This document shows, in pieces, positions 22,910 through 31,834 of a stretch of 64,000 nucleotides of DNA. Under the pieces are notes generated by a model, which saw only the letters and a program-made list of their open reading frames with translations, did not search any database and was not told the DNA's origin. The position numbers were made by a program, and so were the translations under genes. The DNA is from Dryocosmus kuriphilus (Eukaryota > Arthropoda > Insecta > Hymenoptera > Cynipidae). Numbering within the stretch: position 1 is the stretch's first letter; each line of letters starts with the position of its first letter. Location: assembly GCA_038277395.1 (NCBI GenBank), contig CM076190.1, forward strand, positions 186,374,001 through 186,438,000. The letters are read 5' to 3'.

Positions 22910-24560
22910 TATGATGACTATTAGATAATAAATTTTATGCCTGTAGTAGCATTCGAACACCTCTTTATCAGAAGCTCTTTTGCAGCCACAACTTGAAAAG
23001 AATTACTTTTTGAGATTTCTGGTACAGGTTTCGCTATCTCTTATGGAGTCGTCTTGTCATTCTGTTATGTTCGGCTTTACTAAAATAAAAGCATTTTATT
23101 AATTTAAAATGATTTAATGCCCATTTAAAAAGGGCATCATGTGTTAAAATAGTATCTTGTGGTTTTGCTTGTAGACTAGCTCTGTAAGCCTCTCTCTTGA
23201 AGGTTGCACCTATACCATCGTAATGACACTTTCCATGAGCAGTAACACAGTTGTGCCACTCCGCTTCTATTTGAAAATCATCTTTATGGAATAAGAGATT
23301 AGCTATTTGGTAACGGGTTTTAAAATGTTGTTTCGCACCGTCGGTCGCATAAATAATCCTTTGTAAATTTGGAACATTGTTCGAATCTCGGGAATAAGCA
23401 GGCTCTGAATAGTATAAACCACAGCAGTATCATGGTTTAAGCTGTTGGATAAAAATACACAATCTTTGTGAATAATATCTGACTTTGTTTTGTAATAATA
23501 AATCACAGGGAAAACAGTACATTGGTCATTATTATAATGGAATGCTTGTGCCGCGTCTTGTGCTGTAAATGTGTAGTTCTCAGAAAAGTCAAACATCACC
23601 AACACTTCTCCTTCCTTGAGATTATGTTTCTTATCAGAAATAAATTTAGACTGTTCTTTAGCAAGAAATGAATGCGGCTTAAGAATTTGTAATTTGTTGC
23701 ATAATGAATTTACGAAATCTTCATTAGTTTGTCTAAATGTTTCCAATCGACACCTGTCAGTTGCCGTCCATAAATTATATTCAACTTCATAATGATTTTC
23801 TTTTTCTAGCAATTCCAATAATTTAGAAGAGAATACTTCAATTCCGGGGCAGCTCTTGCATTCATCAAGATGACGCTGAGGATTAGGATTTTTGCACATT
23901 ATTTCGGCCAAACATTCTTTGTATCCAGAAATTAAGTTTTTTGATCCCTGCGTGAGTTTTGCGATATTTATTGCATCTAACATTAGTTTGCAGTTCTGAT
24001 GAATGGTGCACACACATACACTATGGGTCCCACTAGCTCCAGCAAGAACACAGTACTTGGGATGCAATTTGGCAAGCGTACTAAACCTATCTCAGCATCA
24101 GAGTTTGATTCTTTGAATAAAGTGTAAAGATCTTTTAAATTGAAAAGTAATAATCGTTTTTGAACCTTAGTTTTTACTCTACTAACTTCTATAGATATAT
24201 AATCCTTTTGTCCAGGCATAATTCTGCTATTATTTTCATTATCATAAAATGCTGTGACCTTTTCAATGGTAGCTGCAGGTAACGTTTTACCTCTCTTAGC
24301 AGTAGGATCAGCTAAAATACCTTTAGAAGCTTTTAGTTCTTTAGATTTTTTCGCTAACTGCCATGATATGCCAAACTCTTTTGCTATTTTATTTACACTC
24401 CAGCTTGATGGAGCTATTGTTAAAATTGTTAATTTTAAGGATCGTTTTCTTCTAAGCTGTTATATTTTTCTTTTAATTCCGTTAACATTTTCTCTAATTC
24501 AATTTCTCTGGCTAACGTAAGGTCAGATTTAGATTTTTTTCTGCGAGTGGAACATATTTT
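22910..24560 (-). pseudogene. Transposase-like protein of TIR transposon 3, frameshifted
   Basis: The largest intact piece, 24067-23303 (254 residues), starts with a Cys/His segment (VCVCTIHQNCKLM), continues with CKSCPGIEVF, and has the acidic motif LVMFDFSENYTF near residue 160. Coding continues in a different frame below 23,365 with YATDGAKQHFKT and EAEWHNCVTAHGKCHYDGIG. Upstream, 24219-23983 supplies the N-terminal part in a third frame. Spaced Asp and Glu residues in these motifs are consistent with a DDE-type nuclease core, which I infer and cannot prove. Similar proteins occur widely in insect genomes without a clear family name. Frameshifts near 24,080 and 23,365 inactivate it. Confidence 0.65.
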
Positions 24561-24789
24561 ACCATCTTGTGGTAGATGAGGAAAATTTCGTTAAATTGCC
24601 TGTGATATATATCTTAAGTCTTTACCAATGTGCCCTACTTCATTCGAGCTTTTCCAAGGATTACAGCATCTGTCTGGTCTCGTCTGTTGAGACATATTTC
24701 TTTTTTTACAGAACAGCAAATGAAGTAATACGAGTACTACACAAATGCATCCATTTTAGAAACAATTCAAATGTGAGTGATCGTCTTAT

Positions 24790-25067
24790 GCTTTAAAACT
24801 GCATCAAAGTCAGAAACAAATGACAATGTAGGTGAATGTTGTGTTTTACAACTGCATAAAATTCAGAAACAAATGAGAATGTGGGTGATCGTTTTATGTT
24901 TTACAACTGCATGAAATTCAGAAACAAATGACAATGTAGGTGATCGTTTTATGCTTTACAACTGCATAAAACTCAGAAACAAATTACAGTGTAGGTGATC
25001 GTTTTATGTTTTACAACTGCATGAAATTCAGAAACAAATGACAGCGTGAATGATCGTCTTATGTCAC
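24790..25067. repeat. 55-bp minisatellite, about five copies
   Basis: 'acaactgcat(g/a)aaattcag' recurs at 24848, 24903, 24958 and 25013, a regular 55-bp step, with a diverged copy before. It lies inside TIR transposon 3, upstream of its transposase. It is contiguous with no unique spacers, so it is not a CRISPR array. Confidence 0.85.
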
Positions 25068-25735
25068 TTGATTATGATTTTTGGGTGCTTTTTTGAGGTT
25101 AAGGACAGTTAGAAGCACTTTCTGTCGCCAATAATGTCACATTCATGTTTATCAATCAAAATAACATAAAAATAAGCTTGGTCCACCGATTTACGATGAT
25201 TTACGTAAGCGTGTAACACGAAAACCTGTTTTTTGGGTGTTTTTTTTAAGGTTAGGGACAAACCGTAGCATTTTTCGTCATAAATAATTTTAGATTCATA
25301 TATATAAAACAAAATTACATAAAAAAATAAGCTCTTACCGCTGATTTACGATGATTTCCGTAAGCGTAAAACACGAAAAAAATGATTTTTGGGTGCTTTT
25401 TTGAGGTTAAGGGCAGTTTGAAGCATTTCCTGTCGTAAATAAGGTCAGATTCGTGTTCATCGATCAAAAATATACGCAAAAAACCTTTATTTGTACTCTT
25501 ATGATGCCTTAGGTGAAAGTATGCTTGATAAAACCATTATATAAGGGTTAGATCGCACACTTGAAGCCGCCATCTTGGTTTGTCATCATGTCTTTTCAAA
25601 AAAGGCCAGACGGCATTTGAAACTAGAGATAATAGGCTTTCATTTGAGCCCAAATACGTCTCAAAATTCCTAATCCTCTTCTGGGCAGGGGGGGAGTCTC
25701 CCGTTGACAGAGAATGCCCCATATATATATATTAT

Positions 25736-25960
25736 GTTATATTACGTTATGTTCTTAATTCGTCTATTTCCTTCAAGTTATTATTTAGCAGCATTTGCAT
25801 CATTGACAGCTTATGTAAACCCTAATAAACGTGCAATAGAGACTGGATGTACAAAATTTATCTCACGATTGAAATAAATTTCACTTCTTATTATTATTAT
25901 TTGGTTTACAGTGAGTTTCAATGCCATTGTTTACTAAAACTTTCTGTAGATAACGCATGA
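25736..25960 (-). pseudogene. Possible upstream fragment of the penton gene
   Basis: On the - strand, a short stretch at about 25,800-25,890 reads as a coherent peptide consistent with the middle of a Polinton minor capsid protein. It sits exactly where upstream coding sequence should resume beyond TIR transposon 3. Stops flank it. The evidence is mainly positional. Confidence 0.35.
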
Positions 25961-26019
25961 ATATTCCCTAAACTCTACTTTCTCTAATTGACATTTTACT
26001 GAAATTCATTGAAAACAAT

Positions 26020-26290
26020 AAGTATTTAGCACAATTTCTATTTTTCCGAATTAATGTTTGACCTAATTTTTATTCTTTGGAATTTTTATTGGACCTGATT
26101 TTTATTTTTCCGTATTACTATTTGACATAATTTCAATTTTTTCAAATTATAATTTCATCTTATCTTTATTTTTCCGAACTATCATTTTCCTTAATTTTTG
26201 TTTTTCCCAGTTATTATTTACCCTAAGTTTTGTTTTTCTGAGCTCACGCTGGGCATGCTTTTTATTTTCCGAATAGCCAAGAATCCATTT
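26020..26290. repeat. Degenerate ~32-bp tandem repeat
   Basis: A unit like 'atttttatttttccgaatta' followed by 'tnatttgncctaa' recurs about seven times with a spacing close to 32 bp. Copies are badly diverged. The rest of 25,960-26,670 is AT-rich with no gene. Confidence 0.5.
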
Positions 26291-26679
26291 GCGCGAAACG
26301 CCATCTGTTATAATCTCCACATCACCGTTATTTTAATTTACCGAAACAACATCCGGCTAACAACATCCACGCTGACTATATTCTGTTCTACTTCGCCTCG
26401 ATCCTCTTAGCAAAATCTCTAGAATTTCTTCCAATAAGGCAAAAAATATGATTTTTTAACAATTATGTTATAAGAAATTCTGTTTCACTTCCAAACTCTC
26501 TACAAAATACAATATTTATTTCAGACTGAGTATCGATCAAATATTTTAAATACTACATGTTTCAGTTTATGAAATACAAAATGCAGAAAAGAGGTAGGAT
26601 ATCATTTTTGAGACAAGTTTATTAATTATAATTGCACTTTCAGATAACTACCTAATTTTATGTTTCAAGAGTATATAGG

Positions 26680-27957
26680 GTGTTTTTTTTAACTTGACAA
26701 ATCGAAATATCTCAAAAAATACGCATCCTAAGAAAAAAATGTTCTTAATAAAAACTTTTTATTTTCGAGGGGGAAAAGCGGTTTTGCAAAAATTTACCCC
26801 ACCCCACCCCCTAAGGGGGCAGGGGTGGGGGTAACTCCGTAATTTCAAATGGGAACCCCAATTTTTTATCACAGATTCGGATTCTCCTTTATGAAATACG
26901 TAAGTTTTATTCGAAATATTTTTTTCGATTCGCGGTAGATGGCGCTGAAATTGCGAAAAATGAAATTGCTTTTTTTAACTTGACAAATCGAAATATCTCA
27001 AAAAATACGCATCCTACGAAAAAAATGTCTTTTATAAAAACTTTTTATTTTCGAGGGGGAAAAGCGGTTTTGCAAAAATTTACCTCGCCCCAACACCTAA
27101 GGGGGCAGGGGTGGGGGTAGCTTCGTAATTTCAAATGGGAACCCCAATTTTTTATCACAGATTCAGATTCTAATTTATGAAATACGTAAGTTTTGTTTGA
27201 AATTTTTTTTTCGATTCGCGATAGATGGAGCTGCAATTGCAAAAAATATAATTGTTGAGTGTTTCAAGGATAACGCTTCCAAACAAAAGGTAAACGAGAC
27301 GTGTTGAATCTAAGGAAGATCATTCAACACGTCTCATTTACCTTTTGTTTGGAAGCGTTATCCTTGAAACACTCAACAATTACATTTTTTGCAATGGCAG
27401 CGCCATCTATCGCGAATCGAAAAAGAAATTTCAAACAAAACTTACGTATTTCATAAATGAGAATCAGAATCTGTGATAAAAAATTGGGGTTCCCATTTGA
27501 AATTACGAATTTACCCCCACCCCTGCCCCCTTAGAGGGTGGGGTGCGGTAAATTTTTGCAAAAACGCTTTTCCCCCTCGAAAATAAAAAGTTTTTATTAA
27601 GAACATTTTTTTCGTAGGATGCGTATTTTTTGAGATATTTCGATTTGTCAAGTTAAAAAAAGCAATTCCATTTTTTGCAATTTCAGCGCCATCTATCGCG
27701 AATCGAAAAAAATTTTTCGAATAAAACTTACGTATTTCATAAAGGAGAATCTGAATCTGTGATAAAAAATTGGGGTTCCGATTTGAAATTACGAAGTTAC
27801 CCCCACCCCTGCCCCCTTAGTGGGTGGAGTGGAGTAAATTTTTGCAAAACAGCTTTTCACCCTCGAACATAAAAAGTTTTTATTAAGAACATTTTTTTCG
27901 TAGGATGCGTATTTTTTTAGATATTTCGATTTGTCAAGTTAAAAAAAACACCCTGTA
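26680..27957. mobile_element. Palindromic MITE built of four related units
   Basis: Ends 'agggtgttttttttaacttg' and its reverse complement, flanked by TATA-like sequence. Two direct copies of a roughly 290-bp unit (26,690 and 26,975) are followed by two inverted copies (about 27,390 and 27,660). Each unit has the phrases 'ttgacaaatcgaaatatctc', 'cccctaagggggcaggggtg' and 'tagatggcgctg'. The centre is a near-perfect hairpin. No transposase; mobilisation would be in trans. Confidence 0.85.
27251..27380. repeat. Near-perfect 59-bp hairpin at the MITE centre
   Basis: Arms at 27251-27309 and 27322-27380 are reverse complements with about one mismatch, separated by 12 bp. It joins the two halves of the MITE at 26680-27957 and could extrude as a cruciform or give a hairpin RNA if transcribed. 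Confidence 0.9.
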
Positions 27958-28257
27958 TAACAAAATCTCGCTAGTTAGTAGTAATAAATCCTGAATTTGT
28001 TTTGGACGTATACAAACTTGACAAATAATTTTTTTCTAGGGAAGGGTTTAACATAATAAAAAATTGGTCTGAAGTCATATGTTTACTAAGCCTTTCTTCA
28101 CAAGTATTAAAAGGTGTCACGCTGATTTTGTAAACTAAAGAAACATTTTTTGCAAAATTTTTGTATATAATTTTTTTATTGTGTCCATAATTTGTCTTTA
28201 AAATACATAATATAAAATATAAGCCATGCTAATTTCAGTCCTTCTAAATATTTTTGT

Positions 28258-28638
28258 TTACACTTCATTTGTGGTCTGCACTGCATGTGTCTCTGCAAAA
28301 CGGATATTTTTTGACCCAAATCTCTTTCGGGACTTACTATTCAGAGTATCTTCATTGGATATTGGTACAATCATGTTTGCATTGTCGCCATCTATGCGTA
28401 TTTTAACTTTTTCGTAGAAATTAGGAAAATCCGCTCTAGGAGCCAGGAAGGGAATCAATCTTCTACCCATAATTACTGCAATGATATACTTGTGATTCTT
28501 ATCAGTTCCTACGTCGTAAAAGCCTACATCTAAATCTGAAATTTCGTCTTGGTTAAACAAACCTTGGTGATGATGAATAATTATAAGCTTGAAGTGGAAG
28601 GGGATGAATTGCCTCTCTTCCATGTGGCCAAGCTAATT
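28258..28638 (-). pseudogene. Broken paralogue of the secreted-protein exon at 56.4 kb
   Basis: On the - strand a splice acceptor (pyrimidine tract then 'cag') precedes 28638. The phase-matched frame opens with a peptide like the paralogue (AIHPLPLQ against AVHPLPIQ) but hits a stop after about 28 codons. A second frame, shifted near 28,585, continues the homology: GFYDVGTDKNHKYIIAVIM here against GFYRVGTRNEYIIGIM, then KVKIRIDGDNANMIVPI against KVKIRINGNNANEIVPI-like sequence. The net indel makes it a probable pseudogene. Intron sequence upstream (28,640-28,810) also matches the other locus. No first exon with a signal peptide was found upstream. Confidence 0.65.
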
Positions 28639-28856
28639 CTGCAAAAACAAAATATTGGCAGAAAATTGATTAGTGTATTAATTAGTAAATTAATTTAATA
28701 AATTATAGTCTTTCTTTTTAAAATAGAAATGAATTGATATATTAGAGAAAGTAAATAAAATTCTGTCTGAGTAAAGGTCGATATGCGCCCTCAAGGAAGC
28801 GGTATCCATTCTTAGGACATTTTAAGAGCTGGATCAGATATTATAGGACATGTGTA

Positions 28857-30179
28857 CGAGGTGTGTTCGAAAAGTATCCGGAATAAATTCATACCCCTAC
28901 GCTGGTGTTATTCTTCGTTATTCGGCGAGAGACATCCGTCAAAGTAGTCCCGATTTGATTAAACGACGCGCTCCCGGCGGTGTTTTCACTTCCTGAAGCA
29001 GTCCTGGAAATCAGTTTTCGAAATACCCTTTAGTGCACTCGTTCCATTTGCCTGAATCGTCTCTATATCGTCAAACCGGTGTCTTTTGAGTGGAGTTTTT
29101 AATTTTGGAAATAGTACCAGGGAGCTACGTCGGAACAGTACGGAGGCTGGCGAAGCTGTACGACTTTGTGCTTTGTCAAATATTGCTGCACAAGGTTCGA
29201 TGAATGCGCTGACGCATTATCGTGGTGAAGAAGCCAGTCACCGCTTGATCAAAGCTGAGACCCTTTTCTTCTAATTGCGTCACGCAATATTTTCAGAACT
29301 TCACAATAAAATTCTTTATTGATTGTCTGACCTGCAGGAGTGTATTTGTGGTGCACAACACCTTCATAATAAAAAAAAAAAAAACAATCAACATTGACTT
29401 GGCATTGCTCCGACTTTGACGCGCTTTTTTCGGTCGTGGCTGGGATGGAAGCTTCCCATGTGAAGACTGTTGTTTTGTTTCGGAATCATACCCATAAAAC
29501 CACGACTGATCACCAGTTATAATCTATTTGAGTACATTTTCATCATCAGAAACCCTTTCCAAGTTGTCCTGCGCGAATTCAAAGCGAAGGTTTTTCTGCT
29601 CGTCTGAGAGCAATTTTGGAATGAATTTTGCACAGACACGAGTCATTCCCAGTTTCTCGGTTAAAAATTCACAAACATTAGTTTTTGGAATTCTAAAATC
29701 ATATTCTAGTTCGCGCACAGTCAACCGGCGATCTTATTTAATCGCAAGTCGCACACGCTCGATATTTTCCGGTGTTGTTGTGCTTCAAGGACGGACGCAG
29801 TGCGAATCACTGCCAACAGATTGGCGGCTATCTCAAAACCGCTTGTACCACTCATGCGTTTATCCATACAGTCGTCTGCAAAGACCTTTTAGTTCATTTC
29901 AACCGTTGCCGCACAAGCCTTTTCAAGTTTAAAGCAAAACTTAATGCAAATTCGCTGTTCAACCTTTTCGATCATCTTGAGCAACAAATAAATCCGCCGA
30001 ACGCCAAAAATCTCAGTACACAAATGCACGCTGTGTGCGAACTAAGGCGTCTCGATAAAAGCTGCGGCACCCAGGAAGTTCCTGAAGAGTTGCAGTTTAG
30101 AATCGTACCCGTAGACGGCGCTCGAACGTTCTGGCCTGAAGATTTAAAGTTATTCCGGATGCTTTTCGGACAGACCTCG
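28857..30179 (-). mobile_element. Full-length mariner element with dead transposase
   Basis: TIRs 'cgaggtgtgttcgaaaagta' (28857) and the complement of 'ttttcggacagacctcg' (ending 30179) are flanked by TA. The length of 1.32 kb is typical for mariner. The - strand transposase runs from about 30,100 to 29,050. Recognisable parts are a helix-turn-helix and linker at 29724-29524 (LTEKLGMTRVCAKFIPKLL) and the catalytic block HHDNASAHSS with a later Asp before Ala-Pro near 29,160. Many stops, frameshifts and an A14 run near 29,370 inactivate it. Confidence 0.88.
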
Positions 30180-31129
30180 TATGGCTGTAAAGGTGATAGG
30201 ATACGTGTAGTGTACTTGTAGGGCCTTTTTAAGACTATATCTGGATTTATTTGTTTATTTATATTTATATCGGAACTTATCATTGAATTAGATACTACAA
30301 AGAATGGAAAGGATATAGTCTAAATATAGGATATTTATAGGGCTTGTTAAAAGTTGGATCGGGAATATATATATATATGTTTAACCGTTTATTAGAGCCT
30401 GAAAGCTACGTCGGGTCGATCTTATCAAGCCCGAAATGGCGTTGTCAGGCCCGGTTCCGGGCCTGACAACGATTCTTTATGTATTCACTGATATAATGCC
30501 TACTGAAGTGTTTTAACAAAGTTTCAGTTGGGCCTGATTTTGCGGTCAAATGTAATATTATATAACATTTTAGTTCAAGCAACCGCACACAGGCACCGCA
30601 ACTATCAATATACGAATTCTGTATAAGTTCGTATATGTAGCTCCGATCTTACGAGGCCCAAATTCAGGCAACACTGTAAAATATATGTGTATACGTTCTT
30701 CCAATCTTATCAATCTCAAGCTACCAAACTAAAAGAACTAGAATTCAAGGTAGGGAGCTTTTGCGATTAATTTATCATCAGAAAATAATAATATTGCTTG
30801 TTGTAAATAAATGATGTTAGTAAAAAGCAATATCTCGCAATTTCACACAGAATATTTTTACAGCCTATCTCATTTAAATTTACTCAAAGACTATACTCAA
30901 CTTCACTTTTTTTTTTTTTGTAAACCAGTGCCAAACCATTTAAAACATAAATTTTGTGCAATACATTCAATTGCAAGGTATTATATGAAATACCTATTTT
31001 TAAAAGAATATCATTATGATGCTTTATGCTTGCTTTTTGTTTTCATTTTATGCTTCAGGTTTAAAATAATTTATAAACGGACACCTTCCTTGAGGTACTC
31101 TAGTATGTATGTATATAAGCTGAAAAAAT
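30180..31129. other. Spacer with a perfect short hairpin
   Basis: No supported gene. (AT)n at about 30368-30380, a T run at about 30908-30920 and the hairpin at 30440-30471 are the only structures noted. The sequence 30,400-30,700 has several 'ggcctga' words and may be an old repeat. Confidence 0.45.
30440..30471. repeat. Perfect 15-bp inverted repeat
   Basis: 'cgttgtcaggcccgg' is followed after 2 bp by its exact reverse complement. It is GC-rich in an AT-rich setting. Possible cruciform or remnant of a palindromic element. Confidence 0.85.
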
Positions 31130-31740
31130 AAAGTTTTCTGCAAAAAATTGACAAAAACATGCATTTTATCATAAAATAGTCAATACAAAATTTGTAGATC
31201 TATTTGAGCTGAATAACTTTGCATATTATCATTTTTTTCGTATCTTGAATATTTTTTCAGGGAACCAGAGTTTTTTAATTTTAATAGCGTTTTCTTGATT
31301 AAAACAAAAACCGTTCATTTGATCAAAAAATAGTTAAGACAAAATTTGTAGATTTTTTTTCAGGTGAACAATTTTACTTTCTTACATTTTTTTTGTATCT
31401 CTCTTAGTTTAGACGGAAAATGGATTTTTCAATTCTGTAAAAGCCGTTTTTGATGGATAAAACCAGAACCGTTGGTAAAAAGTGGCTGCCTAACGAACTA
31501 GTCCTTTCTTTTTGGACCCTGAAGAACTGTGCCAAAGCGCAATCCAATCCAATTTGTTTTTCGAAACTTATCGTGGGAAAAGCCGACGACGACAACGACA
31601 ACAGACAGACAGACACCGTCGTAAAAACCGATTTTTCGCATTCAGGGGGTCATGAAACGTGGAGATTTCATGAAATCCGCGAAACTCAGTTTTCACATAA
31701 AACTAATGCCTTCTCATTGAGATGAGAATGTAAAAATATT
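31130..31740 (+). repeat. Dispersed repeat family A, copy 3
   Basis: Matches the copy at 3830-4645 through 'ttttttcgtatcttgaatat', the GAC-rich core and 'cagacagacaccgtcgtaaa' to 'ctcattgagatgagaatgta'. It carries the 91-residue frame 31450-31725. Confidence 0.8.
31450..31725 (+). CDS. Conserved 91-residue frame of repeat family A (function unknown)
   Basis: Starts MMDKTRTVGKK and ends KTNAFSLR, aligning with 4357-4629 (ending KTSTSSLR) over the whole length with about one gap. NELVL, KAQSNPI, QTDTVVK and RFHEIRE are shared exactly. No domain recognised. The third long copy at 36.5 kb has lost the frame. Coding status unproven. Confidence 0.25.
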   Translation: MMDKTRTVGKKWLPNELVLSFWTLKNCAKAQSNPICFSKLIVGKADDDNDNRQTDTVVKTDFSHSGGHETWRFHEIRETQFSHKTNAFSLR

Positions 31741-31834
31741 TGATCAAAAAATGTTTTACACTTGTTTAAATGTGGTAAATACTTTTAAATTATTTTAGAT
31801 CATTGAAAAAAGAACTTTGTAGAGATTAGAAAAG

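Larger units (their letters stand above)
21554..25720. mobile_element. Long-TIR DNA transposon 3 with broken transposase
   Basis: The left end 'gaggcattctctgttaacgg' at 21554 is mirrored by the right end near 25720, both abutting (AT)n that could be a target duplication. The arms are about 600 bp (21554-22170 and about 25080-25720). Inside the arms a unit of about 165 bp is repeated in tandem ('ttatttttatgtaattttgtt' and 'tacgcttacg' phrases). The centre holds a - strand transposase-like gene (about 24,560-22,960), a 42-bp minisatellite (22577-22871) and a 55-bp minisatellite (about 24790-25067). It lies within the penton gene of the Polinton remnant. Superfamily not identified. Confidence 0.85.

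Noticed and set aside
22310..22924. 204-residue + strand frame with repeated LGCFIRVSPLASHF
   Set aside because: Arises because the 42-bp minisatellite is a multiple of three; the - strand reading is continuous with the transposase side.
24790..25067. Regular repeats that could suggest a CRISPR array
   Set aside because: Units are contiguous with no unique spacers, in an insect-type genome, inside a transposon.
31704..31740. Possible SINE identity of repeat family A
   Set aside because: No tRNA-like A and B boxes or poly(A) tail could be recognised, so the class is left open.
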